NCBI GenBank assembly: GCA_013792135.1
Contig: VMSP01000082.1
Location: 1 to 44,102 of the forward strand
Direction: 5' to 3'
Source: Desulfocapsa sp.
GTDB taxonomy: Bacteria > Desulfobacterota > Desulfobulbia > Desulfobulbales > Desulfocapsaceae
DNA: 44,102 nucleotides
A program made the translations under genes and the position numbers. The notes below the pieces were generated by a model that saw nothing but the letters and a program-made list of their open reading frames with translations, was not told the origin of the DNA and did no database searches. Every line of letters begins with the position of its first letter. The stretch's first letter is position 1. Positions 34,769-43,854 of the stretch are shown piece after piece.

Positions 34769-35926
34769 ATGACAGCACCTTCTTGCCAGAAAACAGCCAG
34801 TAAAGAGAAAGAACAAGGTCTGGCCGATGTCGTCGCCTGTAATTCAGCGATCTGTTTTATTGACGGCCAGGAAGGGCGTCTGATCTATCGTGGCTATGAT
34901 GCCCTTGATCTGGCCCGCAACTCCAGCTTTGAAGAAGTCGCATATCTGCTCTGGTACGGAAGACTGCCGGGGCTTACGGAATTTCAGGCCTTTCTTGATG
35001 GCTTCACTGGCGGTATGCAGCTGCCGGTTGAGACCACCATGATCTTGCGTATGTTTCCCAATGCCGCTACCTCTATGGAGGTCCTGCGCACGGCGGTCTC
35101 CTCTCTTGGTCATTGGGATCCAGACAGCGGCAACACCCGCCTGGATGCCTCGTTGCGCAAGGCTCAGCGCTTGACGGAACGCATTCCGCTAATCATAGCC
35201 GCTCATCAGCGCTTAAAGAATGGTCAGGAACCCATTACCCCCATTCCCAATCATGGCATTGCCTATAACTTTCTCTATACCCTGCAGGGACAAGAGCCCG
35301 ATCCCGATATTGTCCACGCCCTTGATGTGGCCCTGATTCTCCACGCTGATCATGAGTTGAATGCCTCGACCTTTGCCGCCCGGGTCACTGCCGCCACCAT
35401 GTCTGATATCTATTCGGCGGTGACCAGTGCCATTGGAGCCTTGAAAGGACCGCTGCACGGAGGGGCCAATGCCGATGTGATGGATATGTTTGAGGCCATC
35501 GGCGCGCCGGAGAAGGCGGAATCGTGGATTCTGGATCGTCTGGCTGTCAAGGGTAAAATTCCTGGCTTTGGACATAGGGTTTATAAATGTGAAGATCCCC
35601 GGGTCGGCATCATGAGAGAATATGCCGAACAGATTACTCGTAAGGCAGGCGATACCCGTTTCTATGAGATTGCCCAGGTGGTGGAAAAGACCATGCTGGC
35701 CAACTCCAAGGTCTTTCCCAATGTTGATTTCTACACTGGAACCCTCTATAGGGCTATGGGAATTCCCACTGATCTCTTTACCCCTATCTTTGCCATGAGT
35801 CGAGCGGTGGGCTGGACCGCCCATATTCTGGAGCAATGGCGCAATAACCGCCTGATCCGGCCCAGCGCCAAGTATGTTGGACCTTCTTTGCAGCATTATA
35901 TCCCTATTGAAACCAGGACTCCGTAA
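34769..35926 (+). CDS. gltA: Citrate (Si)-synthase / 2-methylcitrate synthase type, short bacterial form
   Basis: A 385-residue enzyme that condenses acetyl-CoA (or propionyl-CoA) with oxaloacetate. Active-site blocks are visible: LILHADHELNAST, KGPLHGGANADVMDM with the catalytic histidine, IPGFGHRVYKCEDPR with the second histidine, and PNVDFYTGTLYRAMG with the aspartate, then the C-terminal arginine region. The short length without an N-terminal NADH-site domain puts it with the smaller citrate/methylcitrate synthases; which substrate it prefers is not certain from sequence. The ATG at 34769 is preferred because AGGAG lies eight bases before it. Confidence 0.92.
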   Translation: MTAPSCQKTASKEKEQGLADVVACNSAICFIDGQEGRLIYRGYDALDLARNSSFEEVAYLLWYGRLPGLTEFQAFLDGFTGGMQLPVETTMILRMFPNAATSMEVLRTAVSSLGHWDPDSGNTRLDASLRKAQRLTERIPLIIAAHQRLKNGQEPITPIPNHGIAYNFLYTLQGQEPDPDIVHALDVALILHADHELNASTFAARVTAATMSDIYSAVTSAIGALKGPLHGGANADVMDMFEAIGAPEKAESWILDRLAVKGKIPGFGHRVYKCEDPRVGIMREYAEQITRKAGDTRFYEIAQVVEKTMLANSKVFPNVDFYTGTLYRAMGIPTDLFTPIFAMSRAVGWTAHILEQWRNNRLIRPSAKYVGPSLQHYIPIETRTP

Positions 35927-36067
35927 GCTGGGGTGGATGAGTGAGGCTGGCCGCTTGGGAAAAGGACGAAGAGAGTTGTGACGTCATACCGGCCTTGGCA
36001 TGGATGTGGGAAGAATACACTCCTTTTTTCTGTCCTGTTTTTTCAATAAACCAATACGAGGTGTCCG

Positions 36068-36982
36068 ATGACTGAAACTGTATTGCATCCACCCAAGTGT
36101 CTCTATCGAATGGCCAGACCTGCTATCAGGCCCCAATCACACAGCCTGAACATGATCGGATTTGGTTTTGACGGCACCGCCTGTTTTCGCAAGGGAACGG
36201 CCATTGCTCCGGATGCCATCCGCTTGGTGGCCTCGGATATCGAGAGTTATTCACCCTATCTGGATCTTGATCTGGAAGAGACAGCTCCCTTTTACGATCT
36301 GGGAAATCTCATCGTCCAGCAGAGTGGTGATGCCCATAAAGATTACCTGGCGGCCCATGAACGCTTCCTTGAGCTTGTCGGGGACCTTGATTTTGCCGAG
36401 GCGGGAATTAAATTCCTGACTCTGGGCGGAGAACACTCCATCTCTTATTCCTTTGTTGCCCGGTATCTGCAGGCTTATCCCGATCTGGTGCTGCTGCATC
36501 TCGACGCCCATGCTGACCTGCGGGATGAATATCAGGGCTACCATTATTCCCATGCCTCGATCATCCGAAGGTGTCTGGATCATTTTGGCCCTGGACATCA
36601 ACTGCTGCAGTTCGGCATTCGTTCCGGCACCAAGGATGAATATGTCTGGATGCGTGAAAATCATACCCTGGCACCAAGCCTTGATGCCTTTGTTGCCTTC
36701 ATCGAAGGGCTGCCGGCCAGCCGACCCATTTATCTTACTCTCGATCTTGATTACTTTGATCCGGCCTTTCTTCCGGGAACCGGAACTCCGGAGCCCGGCG
36801 GGCAGGATTTTTTCTCCTTTGTCAGGATCATCCAGGCCCTGCGCCATAAAAACATGGTGGCGGCCGATGTGGTGGAGTTGTCACCGCCGGTGGATGCCAG
36901 CGGTAACAGTGATGTCTTTGCCACCAAGGTGGTCAGGGAGTTGATCCTTGCTTTTCATCGGGAGGGTAGCAATGAACGATGA
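36068..36982 (+). CDS. speB: Agmatinase (ureohydrolase family)
   Basis: A 304-residue binuclear manganese enzyme. Metal-site motifs are LGGEHSIS (H123), HLDAHADLRDEY (D146, H148, D150) and TLDLDYFDPAFLPGTGTPEPGG, plus the YSHASIIRR loop. Agmatinase (agmatine to putrescine and urea) is favoured over arginase because the next gene, overlapping by 11 bases, is arginine decarboxylase, which supplies agmatine. Arginase-like relatives cannot be excluded by sequence alone. The protein has a usual length. It lies 141 bases after citrate synthase. Confidence 0.88.
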   Translation: MTETVLHPPKCLYRMARPAIRPQSHSLNMIGFGFDGTACFRKGTAIAPDAIRLVASDIESYSPYLDLDLEETAPFYDLGNLIVQQSGDAHKDYLAAHERFLELVGDLDFAEAGIKFLTLGGEHSISYSFVARYLQAYPDLVLLHLDAHADLRDEYQGYHYSHASIIRRCLDHFGPGHQLLQFGIRSGTKDEYVWMRENHTLAPSLDAFVAFIEGLPASRPIYLTLDLDYFDPAFLPGTGTPEPGGQDFFSFVRIIQALRHKNMVAADVVELSPPVDASGNSDVFATKVVRELILAFHREGSNER

Positions 36983-38888
36983 TCCCGTCAGGATAGCCGA
37001 AGAAAACAGTGAACGCTATCATGTCAGGCATTGGGGGAACGGCTATTTTTCCGTTAACAGCAAAGGGCATCTCTGTGTCCTGCCGGAAAAGCGGGAAGAT
37101 GGCCCTACCATTGACTTTCTTGAGGTCATTGAAGAGATCAAGAACCTGAACATATCTTTTCCCACGGTTATCCGTTTCCATGATATCCTTCGCTCCCAGG
37201 TGCGCCTCCTCAACACCACTTTCAGAGCTGTAATCGAAGAATGTGAATATCAGGGGCAATTCTTAGGGGTTTACCCGGTGAAGGTCAATCAGATGCGGGA
37301 GGTGGTCGAAGAGATCATTGATGCCGGTCAGCCTTTTGATTACGGGCTGGAAGCCGGTTCCAAGCCGGAACTGCTGGCAGTCCTTGCCCTGAATGATAAC
37401 AACAAGGCCCTGACCATTCTCAACGGCTATAAGGATGAGGACTATATCCGTCTGGCCCTGCTGGGACGTAAGCTGGATCGTAAGATTATTATTGTCGTTG
37501 AACGATTTTCAGAGATCGCCCTGATTATCCGGATGGCGCAAGAACTGGGTGTTGAGCCGTTGATCGGATTTCGTGCCAAGCTGGCGGCCCATGGCAGTGG
37601 TCGCTGGGCCGGGGCCAGCGGAGAAAAGGGTAAATTCGGTCTCAGTTGCAGCGAGATTCTGAGCGGGGTGGCGCTGCTCAGGCAGCATGGCATGGACCAT
37701 TGCCTGAAACTCCTGCACTTCCATGTGGGCAGCCAGATCCCGGATATCCGTTTTATCAAGGAGGCTATCACCGAGGCCGGTCGCATCTTTGTTGATCTGG
37801 TTGCCTTGGGTCTTCCCCTTGAATATTTCGATGTCGGTGGCGGTCTTGGTATTGATTATGACGGTTCCCGTTCCGCCAGTGAGTCGTCACGGAACTACAG
37901 TTTGGAAGAGTATGCCTTTGATATCATTGATGGCCTCCAGTATATCTGTGACCAGGCAGGCATTGCCCATCCCCATATAGTCAGCGAGAGCGGCCGCTAT
38001 GTGACTGCCCATCATTCCTGTGTGATCACCAATGTGATTGACAATATTCATCAGACCAGGAGTGGACTCAGTACCGAGCGGGAGCCGGGAGAACATAATC
38101 TGGTCTCCACCATGCGTGCCTCTGCCCATGACCTGAATGAAAACAATTACCAGGGGATATTTAACGATATCCAGCAATGCAAGGATGATGCCATCAGCGC
38201 CTTTCGCTTCGGGGTTATCTCCATTGGTGAGCGCGCCAAGATTGAGACCCTCTACTGGAACACCCTGGCCCGCATCCAGAAAATTGTTGAAGTCCAGTCG
38301 TTTGTCCCTGAAGAACTGCAGCGTCTGGGTGAACTGCAGGCCAGTCAGTATCTCTGTAATTTTTCGATCTTTCAGTCGGCAGCCGACAGTTGGGCTATTA
38401 AGCAGCTCCTGCCTATCATGCCGGTCATGCGACTCGATGAACAACCGGATGTGAGTTGCTCCCTGGTGGATATTACCTGTGATTCCGACGGTAAAATTGA
38501 CCATTTTATTGCCAAAACCGGTGTTGAAAAGACCCTGCTCCTGCACACGCTCAAGCCTGATGAAGAATATTATATCGGCCTTTTTCTTACCGGGGCTTAT
38601 CAGGATGTGATGGGCGATATGCATAATCTCTTTGGCCGGCTCAATGAGGTGCATATCTACTGCGATGATGATGATCCCAATGACTTTTATATTGAAGAGA
38701 TGATCAAAGGGACCTCTGCTCAACAGGTATTGACTACCATGCAGTACAATCCGGAGCTTATGGCCAGAACTCTTAAAAAAGAGATTGATCAACAGGTCCA
38801 TCAGGGTAAGATTCAGCCCCGTGAAGGGGTCAGGCTCGTGGATTTCTATGAAAACTGTCTGGCGGATTATACCTATTTGAAGTTTTAG
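36972..38888 (+). CDS. speA: Biosynthetic arginine decarboxylase SpeA
   Basis: A 638-residue PLP enzyme of the fold III decarboxylases. The PLP lysine is K104 in GVYPVKVNQMREVVEEI. Further blocks are LEAGSKPELLAVLAL, GFRAKLAAHGSGRW, LKLLHFHVGSQIPDI, YFDVGGGLGIDYDGSRS, HIVSESGRYVTAHHS and the late IYCDDDDPNDFYIEEMIKGTS. Length and order match SpeA. It makes agmatine from arginine, which the overlapping agmatinase turns into putrescine. The ATG at 36972 was chosen because GGGAGGG stands before it and because it lies inside the agmatinase end, indicating translational coupling. Confidence 0.95.
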   Translation: MNDDPVRIAEENSERYHVRHWGNGYFSVNSKGHLCVLPEKREDGPTIDFLEVIEEIKNLNISFPTVIRFHDILRSQVRLLNTTFRAVIEECEYQGQFLGVYPVKVNQMREVVEEIIDAGQPFDYGLEAGSKPELLAVLALNDNNKALTILNGYKDEDYIRLALLGRKLDRKIIIVVERFSEIALIIRMAQELGVEPLIGFRAKLAAHGSGRWAGASGEKGKFGLSCSEILSGVALLRQHGMDHCLKLLHFHVGSQIPDIRFIKEAITEAGRIFVDLVALGLPLEYFDVGGGLGIDYDGSRSASESSRNYSLEEYAFDIIDGLQYICDQAGIAHPHIVSESGRYVTAHHSCVITNVIDNIHQTRSGLSTEREPGEHNLVSTMRASAHDLNENNYQGIFNDIQQCKDDAISAFRFGVISIGERAKIETLYWNTLARIQKIVEVQSFVPEELQRLGELQASQYLCNFSIFQSAADSWAIKQLLPIMPVMRLDEQPDVSCSLVDITCDSDGKIDHFIAKTGVEKTLLLHTLKPDEEYYIGLFLTGAYQDVMGDMHNLFGRLNEVHIYCDDDDPNDFYIEEMIKGTSAQQVLTTMQYNPELMARTLKKEIDQQVHQGKIQPREGVRLVDFYENCLADYTYLKF

Positions 38889-39196
38889 CATTTATTGAGA
38901 GTGTGAAACGGCAGAGAGTATCGATTTCTGTATATGTAAAATCGTTGACTTGGCATATTGCACCAGGTGTGCAAATCATTCTTGTCACTCTTTTTAAAAT
39001 CTGGGTATCAGGCAGGATTGGATGGAAAGGTAGAATCGGGAGTGTCAGACGAGGCGACCTGTACCCATTGCCGCCTTTGTTGCACTTTGAATCAAGATCA
39101 GCCATGTAATATTTTGGTTTGATCTCTTGGGCCCCGAATATCAGGGATGTGGCGTATGCGCGCATCCCTCTTAACATTATACCGATGGTGAATTGA
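38889..39196. other. Gene-free stretch of 308 bp
   Basis: Between speA and the glycerophosphodiesterase there is no convincing open frame. The open frames on either strand are short and without family-like content. The stretch should hold the end of the speB-speA message and the promoter of the next operon; a TTGACT at 38945 has no good -10 partner. I see no strong hairpin. Confidence 0.55.
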
Positions 39197-40594
39197 GTGG
39201 ATTGTAAAATTTTAATCATAAAATCAGGTGGATGGGCTTTTCTTTTGCTGGCAGTTCTTGTAGTCTTTGCCCAGGCAAACGATAAGATTGTCATTGCCCA
39301 CAGGGCCGCCTCTGGCTATTTGATGGAGCATAATCTGCCGTCTGTGACCCTGGCCGTGGCCATGGGCAGTGATTATATCGAGCAGGATCTGGTCATGACC
39401 CAAGATGATCAGGTCATTGTCCTCCATGAGCCTACCCTGGATCGGGTTACCAATGTGGCGGAGTTGTTTCCTGGTAGAGAGCGGAAGGACGGTAAATTTT
39501 ATGCTATAGATTTTACCCTGGCAGAGATCAAACAGCTGCACCTGAAAGAGCCCTATCCTAATAGTGGGCGTTTCCCTGACAACAACAAAAACCTGCAACT
39601 GACCGTCCCCACCTTTAAAGAAGAGCTGGAACTGATCAGAGGGCTGGAGAAGACTCTGCGCAAGGATATCGGTATCTATCCTGAGATCAAACAACCCTGG
39701 TTTCATCGGAAAGAAGGTAAGGATATCTCCATGGCCGTCGTGAAGATCCTGCGTGAGTACGGGTACAAAAGCCAGGAAGACAAGATTTTTCTCCAGTGTT
39801 TCGATCCCGAAGAGCTCAGGCGCATCCATGATGAGCTGTTCCCCATACTGCAGATGAATCTGAAACTGATCCAACTGATTGATGATAATAACGGCGATGA
39901 GACCAAGTCGCTGCAATGGGGGGAGTGGATTAATTATAATTATGACTGGATCACCAGCAAATCAGGATTACGCACCTTGTCGTCCTATATTGCCGGGATT
40001 GGCATGGACAAGTCCATGCTCGTTGATAAAGCCGGAAATCTTCTTCTTCCTGAACTGGTTAGTGACGCACATAGTCTGGGGATGGTAGTCCACCCTTTTA
40101 CCTTCCATAGGGAAAAAGAATTATTGACGTCTTATGTCACGACTTTTGAGGAGTTATTGGAATTTTTCTACTTCAAAGTTGGGGTTGATGGTGTTTTTAC
40201 CGATCACTGTGGTGATGCCGTGCTCTTTCTTCAAAACAGGGTTCCTGCCACTGCAGTTGAACCTGCCGCTGAACCTGCCGTTGAAGGTGATGTCCGGGAG
40301 ATATTACCTGCACAGCCAACAGTTGCTCCCGACCTGCCCCTGTCTCCTGTGATGCCTCCGGCAATTCCTGTTGATGGTCCGGGTGTGACTCCAGTCGCTG
40401 TGCCGGAAGCGGCCGCAGTGACTATTCCTCAACCGCCAGTGTCGACTCTCACTCCTGAACCGGCCCAGGTGCCAAATCCCAGTCCTGCTTCCGTTTCAGA
40501 TCCGCAAATGGTGCCGATTCCCGCTCCGGTGTCTGTGCCAGAACCGGTAATTCCCTCTATGTCTTTACCCTCTGAGGTCAAGTCACAAAAATAG
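39197..40594 (+). CDS. glpQ: Exported glycerophosphodiester phosphodiesterase with a proline-rich tail
   Basis: A 465-residue GDPD-family enzyme, probably exported (signal-like GGWAFLLLAVLVVFAQA, cut near residue 27). The catalytic set is visible: IAHRAASGYLMEHN, YIEQDLVMTQDDQVIVLHEPTLDRVTN, IYPEIKQPWF, and VDGVFTDHCGDAV near the end of the fold. The order is that of the periplasmic GlpQ type, which splits glycerophosphodiesters into glycerol-3-phosphate and an alcohol. Residues 347-465 are a Pro/Ala/Val-rich tail of low complexity that relatives normally lack. The start codon is a GTG with a poor ribosome site, so a slightly different start is possible. Confidence 0.87.
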   Translation: MDCKILIIKSGGWAFLLLAVLVVFAQANDKIVIAHRAASGYLMEHNLPSVTLAVAMGSDYIEQDLVMTQDDQVIVLHEPTLDRVTNVAELFPGRERKDGKFYAIDFTLAEIKQLHLKEPYPNSGRFPDNNKNLQLTVPTFKEELELIRGLEKTLRKDIGIYPEIKQPWFHRKEGKDISMAVVKILREYGYKSQEDKIFLQCFDPEELRRIHDELFPILQMNLKLIQLIDDNNGDETKSLQWGEWINYNYDWITSKSGLRTLSSYIAGIGMDKSMLVDKAGNLLLPELVSDAHSLGMVVHPFTFHREKELLTSYVTTFEELLEFFYFKVGVDGVFTDHCGDAVLFLQNRVPATAVEPAAEPAVEGDVREILPAQPTVAPDLPLSPVMPPAIPVDGPGVTPVAVPEAAAVTIPQPPVSTLTPEPAQVPNPSPASVSDPQMVPIPAPVSVPEPVIPSMSLPSEVKSQK

Positions 40595-40615
40595 AATTTT
40601 TCTGGAGTTAAAAAG

Positions 40616-41494
40616 ATGACTGAAAAATCGCTGCGTATTGGTGCCTGCGAGATCCACTGGCTCAGCGGCGGTGATTTTCGTCTGGATGGAGGAACGATGT
40701 TCGGTCCTGTGCCCAAGACCATCTGGCAAAATAAATTTCCAGCCGCTGCGGACAATACTCTTTCCCTGTGCAATGATCCGCTTCTTATCAGAACGCCTTC
40801 TATGAATATCCTTGTTGACAGTGGTCTTGGCAACAAACTTACCCCCAAACAACAATCTGTTTTTAGGACGACGGACTGGCTTCTGCTTTCCCAGCTTGCA
40901 CTCTTGGGGATCAGTCGCCAGGATATCGATCTGGTGATTCTGACCCATTGCGATTTTGACCATGCCGGCGGTGTGGTTATGGTGGGTGAAGATGGACGGG
41001 AAGAGGTCACCTTTCCCGCGGCTATCCATCTTATCCAGGAGACTGAGTGGCAGGATGTGGCCTCGCCATGCCGTAGAGCTCAGGAGAGTTACTGGCCCAT
41101 CAATTTCAATGAACTGAAGAAAAACGGCCACATTCAGTTTGTCCATGGCGATCGTGAGCTCTGCCCTGAGGTCAGGGTTCGTCATACGGGTGGCCACACC
41201 CGGGGGCATCAACTGGTGGAGATCAGTTCTCAAGGTGAGACCGCAGTGCACCTCGGTGATCTTTTTCCCACCCATGCCCATGCGAATCCCCTCTGGGTGA
41301 TGGCCTATGATAATTTCCCTTTGGAGGTTATTGCCTGCAAGGAACGATACTTTGCAGAATACCGGAAGCTGGATGCCTGGTTTACCTTCTACCACGATCC
41401 TCTGGTCAGGGCCTGCAAGCTTGGCGACAAGGGAGCATTTACAGATCAATGGCCGCAGAAAAAGGAAAAGTCTGATCATCCTGCAACTGCATGA
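40616..41494 (+). CDS. Metallo-beta-lactamase-fold hydrolase
   Basis: A 292-residue MBL-fold protein without signal peptide. Metal ligands: LTHCDFDHAGG (here the classic HxHxDH reads HxDxDH, with Asp in the second His position), VRHTGGHTRGHQ (His), LGDLFPTHAHANP (Asp) and FYHDP (His). The HTRGHQLVEI and the FNELKKNGHIQF segments recall the lactonase-like group, but the substrate is not known. It begins 21 bases after the phosphodiesterase with a GGAG site, so they share an operon. It ends eight bases before the end of the convergent sensor kinase gene. Confidence 0.87.
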   Translation: MTEKSLRIGACEIHWLSGGDFRLDGGTMFGPVPKTIWQNKFPAAADNTLSLCNDPLLIRTPSMNILVDSGLGNKLTPKQQSVFRTTDWLLLSQLALLGISRQDIDLVILTHCDFDHAGGVVMVGEDGREEVTFPAAIHLIQETEWQDVASPCRRAQESYWPINFNELKKNGHIQFVHGDRELCPEVRVRHTGGHTRGHQLVEISSQGETAVHLGDLFPTHAHANPLWVMAYDNFPLEVIACKERYFAEYRKLDAWFTFYHDPLVRACKLGDKGAFTDQWPQKKEKSDHPATA

Positions 41495-41502
41495 CAGAGG
41501 AT

Positions 41503-43854
41503 TTATGCTGAGGCTATGGGCAGGCGGATGATAAATGTGGCGCCTTGTCCCGGTGCAGATTCAACCTCCAGGGTGCCGCCATGCTTGTTGACGATGACAT
41601 CGCGGGCAATGGCCAGCCCCTGTCCGGTTCCTTTGCCAACTTCCTTGGTGGTGAAGAAGGGATCAAAAACCTTGTTGAGAATATCTTCCGGAATACCGCA
41701 GCCTGTGTCCTGTAACCGGATTTCCACTTTATCTCCGGTCTGTCGAGTGGAAATGGTGATGCGTCCCATTTGTCCGCTGGAATTATCGCCTAACTGGGTG
41801 GCAATGGCATGGGCGGCATTGACCAGCAGATTGAGAAAGACCTGCCCCATCTCATTGGACAGGCAGGGAACCTGGGGAAGGTCATCCGCAAAATCTGTTT
41901 CCAGGTCAGCCACATATTTCCATTCATTGCGGGAGACGGTCACGGTGGTGTTGATCAGTTTATTCAGGGAAAGAGGGATTTTTTCCTTGTTACCGGGATG
42001 AGAGAATTCCTTCATGGCTCGGACTATGGATGAGATCCGCTGTACCCCGTCTTTGGATTGGGCAAGAGCCAGAGGAAGTTCCTGGGCAAGATAGTCCCAG
42101 TCAGCGGCTGCAAGGGTCTCTTCAATTTCCTGAATGAGGGCAGGGCTTACTTGCTGATTTTTTTCCGCTGTCACCAGTCGCTGGTATGCGGCAATCAGGG
42201 CGACCACATCCTTGAAGCCATCCGCGAGAAAATCGATATTGGTGCCGATATACTGGGTGGGGGTATTGATCTCATGGGCAATCCCTGCCGCCAGTTGTCC
42301 CACAGACTCCAGCTTTTGTGCGTGCAGGAGTTGTGATTGGAGTTTCTGCTGTTCTTTTTCAGCCTTCCTTCTGTCCGTAATATCTCGAAAATACTCTATA
42401 ATCCCTTTTAGCTCGCCGCTGGCATTGTAAAAGGGAGTGGCCACCACCAGACAGGTCGCTAAGGCTCCATCTGACTTTAATTTTTCTGTTTCATATTCTT
42501 CACGTTCAGCTCCATTGCGGATCAAATGCAGGGGACAGTTATTGGTATGGCACTCAGTACCGGGAAAAACCTCATAGCATTTTTTGCCAATTAATTGATC
42601 CTTGGGAAGACCGACAAGACGGGCAAAGGTGCTGTTAACGTTCATGATCTCATCATTCAAGTTAATCAGTCGCATCCCGTCGGCTGCGCTATTAAAGATT
42701 TGATCAAGGTCGGCATGGGAGCCCTTGAGAGTCTTTTCAATTTGTTTGCGCTGGGCAAGTTCATGATCGAGAATGGTCATGGTCTGTCGCAGGCGTTGGT
42801 TCAGTCTGAGAAAATAGAGTGTGGCCCCACAGGCCAGAACAAGAAATAGAAAGATACCCATAATCTCGGGCCAGTGATGGATCAATTGCCGCACAGTGAT
42901 ATGCTGAACGACATCATAGGGGTCAAACTTGATTTTCTTCAGACACTCATGCACCGACTGATAATCGAGGGGGATGGTCCAGCCCATTATCTCCGCAGCC
43001 ATTGCCGCTCCATCGGCAGGTTGCAACTGGAGCAGGGCGATGGCCACCTTCCGTGCCAGCTCTTCATCGGTATGGCTGACCTTGGTAAAGGGCCATTCCG
43101 GGTAGAGGGCCGTGGTATGGAGAAAGGGGAAGTCTGGAGATGTCTGCGATTTATCTTCCAAAACCCGGAACTGATCCAGCCTGATTTTTCCTTCTTTTGC
43201 CATCTGCTCCAGGGTGCTTGTCCGCACCGTCCCGGCGTCTACCGTTTTGTTCAGCACTGCCAGCACCACCGCATTGTGGGTACCGCCAAAGACAAGCTCT
43301 TTTAAATCCTTCTCGGGGTCAATGTCGTGATCGAGCAGAAGAGCCCAGGTCATCTGCCAGCCGCCAAAAGATTTCTTATCCACCGCCATAAGCCGTTTTC
43401 CCGGCAGGTCATTGATTGATTGGATGTCATCACGATCACTGCGGCAAAATATAACTCCACCAAATTTGGTCAATCCCAGGTCAAACATCTTGGTTTTCAT
43501 GGTGGCGATATGAGTAATACCGTAATGGGATTCCAGGCTGACATACATGGAAGAGTTGGTAACGACGAAATCGACCTGTCCTTCGTGCACGGCCTTCGGC
43601 ATCTCATCAAAATCTAGGGGCACAATGGTAAAAGCGCGCCCCGGGATCTTCTGGCTCAGATAGTCGGCGGTGGCGTTCCATTGTTGCAGGCATTTTTCTT
43701 TACCCCGCAGGGCCAGAACACCAATCTTGACCTCAGTTGTTGTTTGTTGAGTCGTTTTTTCAGCGAAAGAGGAGATGGGGAAGAAAAGATAAAGACAGAG
43801 GGCCGCAAGAAAAAGGCCGTATGGCTTGAGAACGAAAAGATGTTGATTTTTCAT
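41503..43854 (-). CDS. Sensor histidine kinase with a PhnD-like periplasmic binding domain and a PAS domain
   Basis: A 783-residue membrane kinase. Parts in order are a signal peptide (1-31), a periplasmic PhnD/TAXI-like solute-binding domain (about 42-310, with VKIGVLALRGKEKC, VDFVVTNSSMYVSLES and INDLPGKRLMAVDKKSFGGWQ), one membrane span (about 331-349), and a coiled coil. After these come a PAS domain (about 380-497) with a CHTNNC pair (C435, C440), a HisKA domain with GIAHEINTPTQYIG (H527) and an ATPase domain with NAAHAIA, DTGCGIP and GTGQGLAI. The plan resembles the tetrathionate sensor TtrS and phosphite/phosphonate-binding kinases. No response regulator is next to it in the window. 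The ligand is unknown. Confidence 0.9.
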   Translation of the reverse strand: MKNQHLFVLKPYGLFLAALCLYLFFPISSFAEKTTQQTTTEVKIGVLALRGKEKCLQQWNATADYLSQKIPGRAFTIVPLDFDEMPKAVHEGQVDFVVTNSSMYVSLESHYGITHIATMKTKMFDLGLTKFGGVIFCRSDRDDIQSINDLPGKRLMAVDKKSFGGWQMTWALLLDHDIDPEKDLKELVFGGTHNAVVLAVLNKTVDAGTVRTSTLEQMAKEGKIRLDQFRVLEDKSQTSPDFPFLHTTALYPEWPFTKVSHTDEELARKVAIALLQLQPADGAAMAAEIMGWTIPLDYQSVHECLKKIKFDPYDVVQHITVRQLIHHWPEIMGIFLFLVLACGATLYFLRLNQRLRQTMTILDHELAQRKQIEKTLKGSHADLDQIFNSAADGMRLINLNDEIMNVNSTFARLVGLPKDQLIGKKCYEVFPGTECHTNNCPLHLIRNGAEREEYETEKLKSDGALATCLVVATPFYNASGELKGIIEYFRDITDRRKAEKEQQKLQSQLLHAQKLESVGQLAAGIAHEINTPTQYIGTNIDFLADGFKDVVALIAAYQRLVTAEKNQQVSPALIQEIEETLAAADWDYLAQELPLALAQSKDGVQRISSIVRAMKEFSHPGNKEKIPLSLNKLINTTVTVSRNEWKYVADLETDFADDLPQVPCLSNEMGQVFLNLLVNAAHAIATQLGDNSSGQMGRITISTRQTGDKVEIRLQDTGCGIPEDILNKVFDPFFTTKEVGKGTGQGLAIARDVIVNKHGGTLEVESAPGQGATFIIRLPIASA

